DNA of 6,036 bases from positions 1-6,036 of the forward strand of contig CALMZW010000040.1 in the NCBI GenBank assembly GCA_937870605.1. The letters are read 5' to 3'. Below, in pieces: positions 1 to 5,915 of the stretch. Position numbers and translations under genes: made by a program. Position 1 is the stretch's first letter, and each line of letters starts with the position of its first letter. The notes beneath the pieces are model-generated. The model was not told where the DNA came from. It searched no databases and saw only the letters and a program-made list of their open reading frames with translations. Source of the stretch: an uncultured Synergistaceae bacterium. GTDB lineage: Bacteria > Synergistota > Synergistia > Synergistales > Aminobacteriaceae.

Positions 1-1446
1 CTGATGATAGACAACACGGATTTCGAATGGCAGGAACCGCTTTCAGAGAACATGACGACGATCGGCGACATGATGCGATCGGCCGGATATTACACTGCCT
101 ACAAGGGCAAGTGGCACATGGCCAACGCGAGCACGATCTCCGACGTCGAGGACGAACTGACCGACCTCGGAGAATATGGTTTCGCCGACTGGAATGTTTC
201 CGGCGACTACATCGGAAAGATGTGGGAGGGGTACGAGAAGGATCCGGAGATCGTGAGTCATACGCTCGAATGGCTGCAGGGAACCGGTGTCGCGAAGAAC
301 GCCGAAGGGAAGTCGTTCTTCCTCGCGGTCAATCTGGTCAACCCGCACGACATCATGTATTTCAACGACGACGATGCGTGGGTCGGTCCCATTCCGGTCG
401 GCGAGGCGCCTGACGCTGAAGTGTACAAGAAGACGTACGGTGCGGATCTCCCGTCGTCGTGGGCCCAGGACGTCAGCGACGACAGGCTTCCGGACGCCCT
501 CGCGATCTTCAAACGCTTCATGGACAGACAGACCGGTTCGATCACGACGGAAGCGAGCTGGAAAAGCTTTCAGGACTACTACTGGAATTGCATCCAGGAC
601 AGCGATAACAACCTCATGGTCATCCTGCAGAAGCTGATCGATCTCGGAATGCTCGACACGACGATCATCGTGTTCACGGCCGATCACGGCGATATGGGGA
701 GCGCGCACGGACTCAAGGGCAAGGGCGGATTGCTCTACGAGCAGAACACGCACGTTCCGCTCTACATTGTCCACCCCGAGTGCGAGGGAGGCAGGTCCGT
801 GAAGTCCGTTACGAGCCACATCGATCTTGCGACGACGTTTGTCCGCATGGCGAACATCAGCGAAGAACAAAAGACCGCCATCACGGCCGGGCTTCCCGGA
901 AAAGACCTGATGGAGCTTGTGCGCGGGACGGCGCAGTCCGTACGCGACGCCGCCCTGTTCTGCGCCGAGCTGATTTCGACGACGATGGCGAGGGCCAACA
1001 CGGACGCGGCCGGAAATATCGTGTACTACTCCTTCAACACGGACATCCGGGGCTTCGTGCGGGCGATCATGACCGAACGGTACAAGTTCGCCAGGTACTT
1101 CTCGCTTGACTTCAACACGCCGGTGACGATGGAAGAGCTTCTGGCCAAAAACGACATCGAACTCTACGACCTCGAGAACGATCCGCAGGAAATGAACAAT
1201 CTCGCGGCCGATCCGGTCGCGAACGAGGCGCTGATTCTCGACATGAATGCGAGACTGAACGCGCTGATCGCCGCGGAGATCGGTACGGACGACGGCGCCG
1301 AAGCGTCAACAGTGATCAACGCGTACAACGCGGAACACCAGATCCCAAAAACGGGAAGCTGCAACGCGGGGATGCATTCGGTCGCGGGGTTCTTCGTGCT
1401 GCTGCCGCTGCTTGCGCTCGCCGCGGGAATCCGCCGCAGGAAATAG
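1..1446 (+). CDS. Sulfatase (alkaline-phosphatase superfamily), N-terminally truncated by window edge, with Synergist-CTERM tail
   Basis: This is the C-terminal 481 codons of a secreted sulfatase that hydrolyses an organic sulfate ester. The frame is open to base 1, so the signal peptide, the N-terminal metal-binding Asp pair and the C/S-x-P-x-R formylglycine site lie upstream. Numbering from the Met at 4-6, visible family motifs are GKWH (35-38), NPHD (113-116), TADHGD (225-230, metal and active-site residues), the K238/K240 region followed by E246 and VP (251-252), and the C-terminal signature ELYDLENDPQEMNNLA (386-401). The last 30 residues form a tripartite sorting tail: GSCNAG, a hydrophobic helix, then IRRRK. 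The maturase gene starts 8 nt after the stop, so the two are probably co-transcribed and this enzyme is the likely maturase substrate. The natural substrate cannot be read from the sequence; host glycans such as mucin are only a guess. The family call is firm. Confidence 0.95.
   Translation: MMIDNTDFEWQEPLSENMTTIGDMMRSAGYYTAYKGKWHMANASTISDVEDELTDLGEYGFADWNVSGDYIGKMWEGYEKDPEIVSHTLEWLQGTGVAKNAEGKSFFLAVNLVNPHDIMYFNDDDAWVGPIPVGEAPDAEVYKKTYGADLPSSWAQDVSDDRLPDALAIFKRFMDRQTGSITTEASWKSFQDYYWNCIQDSDNNLMVILQKLIDLGMLDTTIIVFTADHGDMGSAHGLKGKGGLLYEQNTHVPLYIVHPECEGGRSVKSVTSHIDLATTFVRMANISEEQKTAITAGLPGKDLMELVRGTAQSVRDAALFCAELISTTMARANTDAAGNIVYYSFNTDIRGFVRAIMTERYKFARYFSLDFNTPVTMEELLAKNDIELYDLENDPQEMNNLAADPVANEALILDMNARLNALIAAEIGTDDGAEASTVINAYNAEHQIPKTGSCNAGMHSVAGFFVLLPLLALAAGIRRRK
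1354..1443 (+). other. Synergist-CTERM-like C-terminal sorting signal of the sulfatase
   Basis: The final 30 codons encode GSCNAG, then a hydrophobic stretch of about 20 residues (roughly 457-476), then a basic end (RRRK). This three-part layout with a cysteine in the SCNAG motif matches the Synergist-CTERM class of sorting domain known from Synergistota. By analogy with other cysteine-containing tails such as MYXO-CTERM, the protein is probably cleaved near the Cys and kept at the envelope; that processing step is inference. The Cys codon is at 1360-1362. Confidence 0.8.
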
Positions 1447-1454
1447 ACGCATCG

Positions 1455-2633
1455 ATGCGGAACGGCGACACGCGAACCTTCGCCGTGATGGCAAAAGTCG
1501 TGGGCGGACGGTGCAACCTCGCGTGCGCCTATTGTTACTACGTCGAAAAACCGAAGCTCCTCGGGCAGACGCTTTCCGTGATGCCGGACGATGTCCTCGA
1601 GGCGTATGTCCGGAGGAATCTCGAAACACACGGCCGCGACGCGACGGTCGAGTTCGCGTGGCACGGCGGCGAGCCGACGCTCGCGGGACTCGGCTTCTTC
1701 CGGAAAGCGATGGAACTTGAGCGGACGTACGGCGAGGGGCGGAAGATCGTCAACACGATCCAGACCAACGCAACGCTGCTCGATGACGACTGGTGCGCCT
1801 TCTTCGCGCAGAACGGCTTTCTCGTCGGCGTGAGCGTCGACGGCCCGAGGGAGTTCCACGACGCCTATCGGAGAGACGCTGCCGGCGGAACCTTTGACCG
1901 GACGATGGCGGGAATGGCGCTTTTGCGAAAGCGCCGCGTGCCCTTCAACACGCTGACGACCGTGAACGCCGCGAATATGAACCGCGGGCGCGAGGTATAC
2001 GGCTTTCTCAGGGAATACACGGACTTCATGCAATTCCTGCCCGTTGTCGAAAGCGGAGGCACAACCTTCGAAGTCGATGACGGGCAGCGTTTTGCGATGC
2101 CTCCGGGAATTCGGAGCGCGAACCTCCTGCACCCGGCCGTCCCCTTCTCCGTGACGGCCGCTGGGTACGGCGCGTTTCTCTGCGAGGTCTTCGACTGCTG
2201 GAAGCGGCGCGACGTCGGGAGGAAGTTCGTCCAGATCTTCGAGGTCACGATCGGCGCCATGCGGGGTGCTCGCGGCGGCCTGTGCGTTCACGACGCGCTG
2301 TGCGGTCACGCCGCGTCCGTCGAGGTCAACGGAGACGTGTACTCATGCGAGCGCTACGCCTATCCGAACTACCGGCTGGGCAACATCCTCGAAACGCCGC
2401 TCGCCGAACTCATGGAGGGCAATCGTGCGTTCGGGATGCACAAGATGTACGGACTCCCGAAGGCGTGCTTCGAGTGCCCGTACATCCGTCTCTGCTTCGG
2501 CGGTTGCCCCAAGGACAGGATCCTGCGTACGGAGGATGGACAGGGGGGACGAAACTACCTCTGCGACGGGTATAAACATTTTTTTAGATATTTTTCAAAT
2601 AGTATTCAAAAAATAACTGGATATATTTCTTAA
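1455..2633 (+). CDS. Anaerobic sulfatase-maturating enzyme (radical SAM, SPASM domain)
   Basis: This 392-residue enzyme is a cytoplasmic radical-SAM protein that oxidises an active-site Cys or Ser of a sulfatase to formylglycine without oxygen. The SAM-binding cluster motif CNLACAYC is at residues 20-27 (C-x3-C-x2-C). Other family hallmarks are WHGGEPTL (69-76), NTIQTNATLLD (100-110), VGVSVDGP (124-131) and FMQFLPVVE (191-199). The SPASM domain has all eight cysteines expected for two auxiliary 4Fe-4S clusters: 277, 283, 298, 338, 341, 347, 351 and 370, with spacing matching the characterised clostridial enzyme to within a residue. Residue 299, after the third Cys, is Glu where the family usually has Asp. 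The first ATG was chosen. It has only a weak, distant AGGA (1438-1441), so translation may be coupled to the sulfatase 8 nt upstream. An internal Met at 1488 is a less likely start. The last ~20 codons are strongly AT-rich. Confidence 0.95.
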   Translation: MRNGDTRTFAVMAKVVGGRCNLACAYCYYVEKPKLLGQTLSVMPDDVLEAYVRRNLETHGRDATVEFAWHGGEPTLAGLGFFRKAMELERTYGEGRKIVNTIQTNATLLDDDWCAFFAQNGFLVGVSVDGPREFHDAYRRDAAGGTFDRTMAGMALLRKRRVPFNTLTTVNAANMNRGREVYGFLREYTDFMQFLPVVESGGTTFEVDDGQRFAMPPGIRSANLLHPAVPFSVTAAGYGAFLCEVFDCWKRRDVGRKFVQIFEVTIGAMRGARGGLCVHDALCGHAASVEVNGDVYSCERYAYPNYRLGNILETPLAELMEGNRAFGMHKMYGLPKACFECPYIRLCFGGCPKDRILRTEDGQGGRNYLCDGYKHFFRYFSNSIQKITGYIS

Positions 2634-2684
2634 TAAAAAGGATAGCACAAAATTTCTCGAGGCATTCGTTCTTCTCTGTCCGAT

Positions 2685-2743
2685 CTCCATCCGGCTTGCG
2701 CCGATGCGCCGGCTTTTTTTTGTCTGCTTTGCGGCGGATGGAG
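2685..2743. repeat. 9-bp perfect inverted repeat enclosing the terminator
   Basis: CTCCATCCG at 2685-2693 is the exact reverse complement of CGGATGGAG at 2735-2743, with a 41-nt spacer. The left arm shares its last three bases with the terminator stem, so the two helices cannot form together in full. The right arm ends 13 nt before the TATAAT box and covers the expected -35 position of the next promoter. It could be a read-through RNA helix or a DNA operator. The pairing is certain; the role is unknown. Confidence 0.45.
2691..2721 (+). terminator. Rho-independent terminator of the sulfatase-maturase unit
   Basis: A GC-rich inverted repeat (CCGGC at 2691-2695 with GCCGG at 2708-2712, or an alternative inner GCGC-CGAT-GCGC hairpin at 2698-2709) is followed directly by eight T residues (2714-2721). 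It lies 58 nt after the maturase stop. The reverse strand has no U-tract equivalent, so it appears to act in one direction only. Confidence 0.8.
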
Positions 2744-2756
2744 GCGGAAAAACGGG

Positions 2757-2762
2757 TATAAT
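2757..2762 (+). promoter_or_regulatory. Candidate -10 box (TATAAT) for the cvpA-mutS2 operon
   Basis: A perfect TATAAT stands 35 nt after the upstream terminator in an otherwise GC-rich stretch. The predicted transcription start is near 2769. No good -35 lies at 17-bp spacing: 2734-2739 reads GCGGAT, and TTGCGG at 2729-2734 is 22 bp away. Activation or an alternative sigma contact may be needed. It is the best promoter candidate for cvpA-mutS2. Confidence 0.55.
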
Positions 2763-2764
2763 GA

Positions 2765-2928
2765 ATCCTGCCACAAAAATCGTCGAGACGAAATGTGTGG
2801 TGCAAATCCGAAAGCGTCTCGAGCGGTATAGTCGAGCAAAGGAAGGATGCGGAACCGGTGTTTGAGATCTTCAGTATAGAAAAGGATTTCGTCTGTTTGG
2901 TCCCGGAGCTGAAAACGGTGACGAACGC
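2765..2928 (+). other. Leader region upstream of cvpA with pseudoknot-capable inverted repeats
   Basis: Two interleaved helices are possible. One is CCACA (2771-2775) with TGTGG (2796-2800). The other is TCGAGACG (2783-2790) with CGTCTCGA (2815-2822), a perfect 8-bp match. Their order fits an H-type pseudoknot. A competing hairpin, CTCGA (2818-2822) with TCGAG (2832-2836), would break the 8-bp helix. I recognise no known riboswitch class. The rest of the stretch to 2928 holds only the doubtful small open frame and the cvpA ribosome-binding site. Confidence 0.35.
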
Positions 2929-2932
2929 ATGA
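2795..2932 (+). CDS. Possible small leader ORF, ATGA-overlapping cvpA (doubtful)
   Basis: A frame with no stop from 2765 ends in a TGA at 2930-2932 that overlaps the cvpA ATG as ATGA, the usual layout for coupled translation. From the GTG at 2795 it would encode 45 residues, but that start has no Shine-Dalgarno sequence. A second GTG at 2858 would give 24 residues and follows AAAGGAAGG (2838-2846) at 11 nt. The peptide resembles no family I know and is not recognisable as ZapA, which often sits beside cvpA-mutS2 in Firmicutes. A chance open frame is quite possible, because the same stretch carries the RNA-fold signals described for the leader. Confidence 0.22.
   Translation: MWCKSESVSSGIVEQRKDAEPVFEIFSIEKDFVCLVPELKTVTNA
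2917..2921 (+). promoter_or_regulatory. Ribosome-binding site of cvpA (GGTGA)
   Basis: GGTGA matches the 3' part of the Shine-Dalgarno consensus and lies 7 nt before the cvpA ATG at 2929. It supports that start, though the match is short. Confidence 0.5.
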
Positions 2933-3492
2933 ATCCCTCCGTCCTTCTGGACGGAGCAGTTGTCTGCTTCGTCGTTTTTTTCGCGGCGCGGGGCGTTGTC
3001 CGCGGCCTTACGGGGGAGTTCTTTTCCCTTTTGGGAATATTGGGTGGAATCTTTCTCGCGTGGAGATACCAGTCGATCGGTACGGATTTCCTTGTTTCGT
3101 ATTTCCCTTCGGCTTCTTTTTCCGTGATTCAGCTTCTTGTCGTGGTGGTTCTGTTTCTTTTTGCGGTTATCGCGGCCTCCTGCGCGTGCAGAATCGTGCG
3201 CGCGATACTGCGTTTTTCGGCCCTGACGCTGCTTGACCGGATTCTCGGAATGGCGGTCGGAACGGCCAAGGCGGTTATCGTTCTTGCGGGAGTCCTGATA
3301 CTCGTTTTTTCCGTTTCGCCGACGCTTCTCACGACGAGCGACTGGGCCAAGTCGAGTATTGCCGTCCGCATTGGGCTTGATGCCTGGCCCTACCTTGAAC
3401 AGTTTCTGAAGGAGCGAAATATAGACATCCCTGCGCCTTCCATTCTGCAACACCATAAAGGAGTTACAAGCGACGACCATGCACCTCTCTGA
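2929..3492 (+). CDS. cvpA: CvpA family membrane protein
   Basis: This is a 187-residue inner-membrane protein. Four hydrophobic segments are visible at about 3-20, 31-48, 64-86 and 113-130. The CvpA hallmarks are an early Asp in helix 1 (D8), the RGVVRGLTGE motif (21-30) and the LLDRILGMAVGTAKA motif (101-115) before the last helix. Length and topology are normal for the family. CvpA was named for colicin V production in E. coli, and its molecular function remains poorly defined; roles in envelope stress are reported. Its 3' end overlaps mutS2 by 14 nt. The cvpA-mutS2 order is a common conserved neighbourhood, which strengthens both calls. Transcription probably begins at the TATAAT box about 170 nt upstream. 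Confidence 0.88.
   Translation: MNPSVLLDGAVVCFVVFFAARGVVRGLTGEFFSLLGILGGIFLAWRYQSIGTDFLVSYFPSASFSVIQLLVVVVLFLFAVIAASCACRIVRAILRFSALTLLDRILGMAVGTAKAVIVLAGVLILVFSVSPTLLTTSDWAKSSIAVRIGLDAWPYLEQFLKERNIDIPAPSILQHHKGVTSDDHAPL
3457..3463 (+). promoter_or_regulatory. Shine-Dalgarno sequence of mutS2 (AAAGGAG)
   Basis: A strong AAAGGAG lies inside the 3' end of cvpA, but 15 nt separate it from the mutS2 ATG at 3479, longer than the usual 5-9 nt. No ATG, GTG or TTG lies between them in the mutS2 frame; the only near-start is ACG at 3473. ATG 3479 is therefore kept as the start. Confidence 0.6.
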
Positions 3493-5833
3493 CGAAATTC
3501 GCCGTACTCTGCAATATAAAGATGTTCTCGCGCTTTTTGAAAAGGAGACCCGCAGTCCTCTTGGTTCCTTTGCGCTTTCGCGAATGCGTCCCGCCGATAC
3601 GTTCATCGAATTGAAGGCGCGTCAGGATTTGCTTCACAGTTACAGATCCCACAGGGATTCGAAAGGCGAGCTTCCCTGGCAACAGGGGATCCAGTGTGTG
3701 GACGAGCTTCTCGCTTCGGCCAAGCACACGTCCTTTCTTACGGGTGAGGAATTCATACGCATTCGCGGGTTGCTCCATCTTTCGACGCGGCTTCGCGACG
3801 TGCTTCAGTCCGAACTGACGACACACGAAGCGTTCGGCATGCTTCTGAAGCGACTGAGGGACTTTTCCCCGGAGTATGAAGCGCTGGGCGTGTTCGACGA
3901 ATACGGAACCCTTTACGATCACGCCTCTCCCGAATTGCACGCGATACGGGAAGAGCTGGAGACGATCGGCCGGAGCGTTCGAAGAACGGGCCAGGATCTC
4001 ATATCCGACAGCAAGGTGTCTTCCATGTTGCAGGACAGGGTTCTCTCCGTACGTCTCGGCAGATATGTCGTCCTCGTCCGTCAGGATTGCATCAGCCGTT
4101 TCCCGGGAACGATCCTCGACCGGTCGAGTTCCGGCAACTCCGTCTATATGGAACCGCGTTCCCTGAATGCGCTGAACAATCGGCTCGTCATGAGGCAACG
4201 CGACGAAAAAGAGGAAGAACAACGGATTCTGCGACGCCTGACCGCATACATCCTCTCCCGTGAACGGGCGATTCTCGAGGCGCAGGAGGTCCTCGGCATG
4301 GTCGATGTCCTGCATGCCGCCGCCAACCGAATGGATCGCGGCGGCTGGATTCTGCCACTGCTGGAAGACCGGGCCCGTTTCAGCCTGTACGACGCGCGGC
4401 ATCCGCTGCTCGGGGATCGGGCCGTTCCTTCTTCGATCATATGCGGCGAAGGCTTTCGCGTCCTCGTCATTACGGGACCGAACACCGGCGGAAAGACCGT
4501 CGTTTTGAAAACGGCCGGCATCTGTCTTGCCCTGGCGTGGTGCGGTCTGCCGATCGCGGCTTCGGAGAATTCCGTCGTCGGGACGATTTCCTCGATATTC
4601 GCGGACATCGGCGACGAACAGAGCATCGAGCAGAACCTCTCGACCTTCAGCGCACACCTTGCGCATGTCGTTCGTATTCTCCGCGACGCGGACGCGTCGT
4701 CTCTCGTCCTTCTGGACGAGCTTGGAGCCGGAACCGATCCGCAGGAAGGGGCCGCGCTCGGCGTCGCCATACTCGACGCGCTCAGGAAGAAACGTTCCCT
4801 TGTCCTGGCTTCGACCCATCACAATCCGATCAAGCAATATGCGCTCACGACGTCCGGAGTCGAGTCCGCAAGCATGGAATTCGATGCGGATACGCTTTCT
4901 CCGACATTCCGTCTTTTGATGGGAATTCCCGGAAAGAGCAACGCAATTCTGATCGCCGAGCGCCTCGGCCTTCCCCCTGACGTTATCGAGCGGGCGAGGC
5001 ACGTGCTTCGAGAGCGCGAAATTCCTGTGGAGGACCTGATTTCCGAACTACAGGAGCGCCGTGTTCTTCTTGACAGAGAAAAGAAGGAGTTTCTTCTCGA
5101 CAGGAAACAGCTTGAAGAAACGAAGCGAACGTACGAAGATCGCGTCGCGTCTCTTGAGTTCGAAAAGAACAAAATTCTCGAAAAAGCCGACAGGGATGCC
5201 GCCGGAATTCTGGCGGCGGCTGAAACCGCGTCCCGAACGATGATCCGCGAATTGGAAGGCGTCGCAAAATCGGCCGCTCACAGGAAGCTTCACGAAAAGA
5301 AGGAAGAAACGGGCCTTTTGATCCGGGATATCGAGGACCGGGAGAAAAAGAGAACGCTTTCACGAAAAATGACGAAGACCGAAGGCCTTCCCCTTGCGCC
5401 CGGAGTTCCGGTGGAAGTCATCGGGGCCGGAGTGGTCGGAATCCTGCTGCGGGTCGACGGGAAGAAGGCTTTCGTCGAGGCCGGGGCCATGACGGTCGAA
5501 GTCCCGAGCGAGTCCGTCGTCCCTTCGAAAAAAGGCCCCAAAGCGAGAGAAGTGCATGGTGAAGTCTATCTCGAACGCCCGGAACATGTTTCCAGTTCGA
5601 TCATGGTGCGCGGAATGAATGTCCAGGAAGCGCTTCCGCTCGTTGAACGCTACCTTGACCAGGCGATGCGCTGCGGCTATTCATCGGTAACCGTCATCCA
5701 CGGTCGGGGAGAGGGGATTTTGCGCCGGGAAGTTCACGCTCTTTGTTCCCGGCTGAAGTACGTCCAGGAGTATCGTCTGGGCGACGGCTCCGAAGGCGGG
5801 TACGGGGTTACGATCGTCACATTCAAACGATAA
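3479..5833 (+). CDS. mutS2: MutS2 family protein (MutS-type ATPase with Smr domain)
   Basis: This 784-residue protein has the usual MutS2 length and no MutS mismatch-recognition domain. The core and clamp region covers about 1-310. The ATPase follows with Walker A GPNTGGKT (333-340), the MutS signature DIGDEQSIEQNLSTFSAH (376-393), Walker B LVLLDELGAGTD (409-420) and STHHN (445-449). A charged coiled coil runs from about 515 to 630, a KOW-like beta segment from 640 to 680, and the Smr domain from about 705 to 784 with HGRGEG (741-746) and GYGVTIV near the end. Family members suppress recombination, and in Bacillus subtilis MutS2 acts on stalled, collided ribosomes; which role applies here is not shown by sequence. 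The usual LDxR motif of Smr reads IMVR (708-711), so its Asp is missing. The gene is probably translated together with cvpA. An rRNA operon starts directly downstream. Confidence 0.96.
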   Translation: MHLSDEIRRTLQYKDVLALFEKETRSPLGSFALSRMRPADTFIELKARQDLLHSYRSHRDSKGELPWQQGIQCVDELLASAKHTSFLTGEEFIRIRGLLHLSTRLRDVLQSELTTHEAFGMLLKRLRDFSPEYEALGVFDEYGTLYDHASPELHAIREELETIGRSVRRTGQDLISDSKVSSMLQDRVLSVRLGRYVVLVRQDCISRFPGTILDRSSSGNSVYMEPRSLNALNNRLVMRQRDEKEEEQRILRRLTAYILSRERAILEAQEVLGMVDVLHAAANRMDRGGWILPLLEDRARFSLYDARHPLLGDRAVPSSIICGEGFRVLVITGPNTGGKTVVLKTAGICLALAWCGLPIAASENSVVGTISSIFADIGDEQSIEQNLSTFSAHLAHVVRILRDADASSLVLLDELGAGTDPQEGAALGVAILDALRKKRSLVLASTHHNPIKQYALTTSGVESASMEFDADTLSPTFRLLMGIPGKSNAILIAERLGLPPDVIERARHVLREREIPVEDLISELQERRVLLDREKKEFLLDRKQLEETKRTYEDRVASLEFEKNKILEKADRDAAGILAAAETASRTMIRELEGVAKSAAHRKLHEKKEETGLLIRDIEDREKKRTLSRKMTKTEGLPLAPGVPVEVIGAGVVGILLRVDGKKAFVEAGAMTVEVPSESVVPSKKGPKAREVHGEVYLERPEHVSSSIMVRGMNVQEALPLVERYLDQAMRCGYSSVTVIHGRGEGILRREVHALCSRLKYVQEYRLGDGSEGGYGVTIVTFKR

Positions 5834-5866
5834 CCCGGACGGCATGGTTTTACGCGAATAATCGAA

Positions 5867-5889
5867 CTTTGCAGGAGGGACTTGCAAAG
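5867..5889. repeat. 7-bp inverted repeat overlapping the rRNA -35 box
   Basis: CTTTGCA (5867-5873) and TGCAAAG (5883-5889) are perfect reverse complements separated by 9 nt. The right arm covers five of the six bases of the -35 hexamer. This placement suits a DNA operator for the rRNA promoter, or an RNA hairpin in transcripts running on from mutS2. No T-tract follows, so it is not a standard terminator. Confidence 0.45.
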
Positions 5890-5910
5890 CATTCGAGGCC
5901 GTGGTATATT
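5882..5910 (+). promoter_or_regulatory. Strong sigma-70-type promoter of the rRNA operon
   Basis: TTGCAA (5882-5887) and TATATT (5905-5910) are separated by the ideal 17 bp, and TG at 5902-5903 makes an extended -10. The predicted start is near 5917, about 70 nt before the 16S 5' end. The promoter sits 48 nt after the mutS2 stop codon. It is the only well-formed promoter visible before the rRNA gene; other tandem promoters are not seen. Confidence 0.75.
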
Positions 5911-5915
5911 TCCTG

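Noticed and set aside
1339..1356. IPKTG as a sortase (LPXTG-like) signal in the sulfatase tail
   Set aside because: The motif lies directly before SCNAG, and the whole tail fits the Synergist-CTERM layout better. No sortase gene is visible and the phylum is diderm. It remains a minor possibility.
1164..2309. Minus-strand open frame (381 codons) spanning the sulfatase-maturase junction
   Set aside because: It crosses two well-supported genes on the other strand, has no recognisable motif and no ribosome-binding context of interest.
2799..2810. GGTGCAAATCCG resembling part of the cobalamin riboswitch core
   Set aside because: The other required parts are missing: no GGGAA before it, no CCCGCNACTGT block after it, and only a 2-3 bp stem around the loop. 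The downstream genes are unrelated to cobalamin.
2761..2865. Short frame from the ATG that overlaps the TATAAT box, tested as a possible zapA
   Set aside because: It encodes only 34 residues, has no ZapA pattern, and its start overlaps the -10 box, upstream of the predicted transcript start.
2584..3606. Minus-strand open frame (340 codons) over the intergenic region and cvpA
   Set aside because: It reads through the terminator and leader and is highly charged and low in complexity; the plus-strand CvpA motifs explain the region.
3464..5002. Long minus-strand open frame (512 codons) opposite mutS2
   Set aside because: It is a by-product of GC-rich codon use on the plus strand. Its translation is rich in Arg and low in hydrophobic patterning and resembles no family, while the plus strand carries full MutS2 motifs.
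5857..5862. AATAAT as a second -10 box for the rRNA operon
   Set aside because: The sequence 17 bp upstream (CCCGGA) does not resemble a -35 box, and a much better promoter follows 25 nt downstream.
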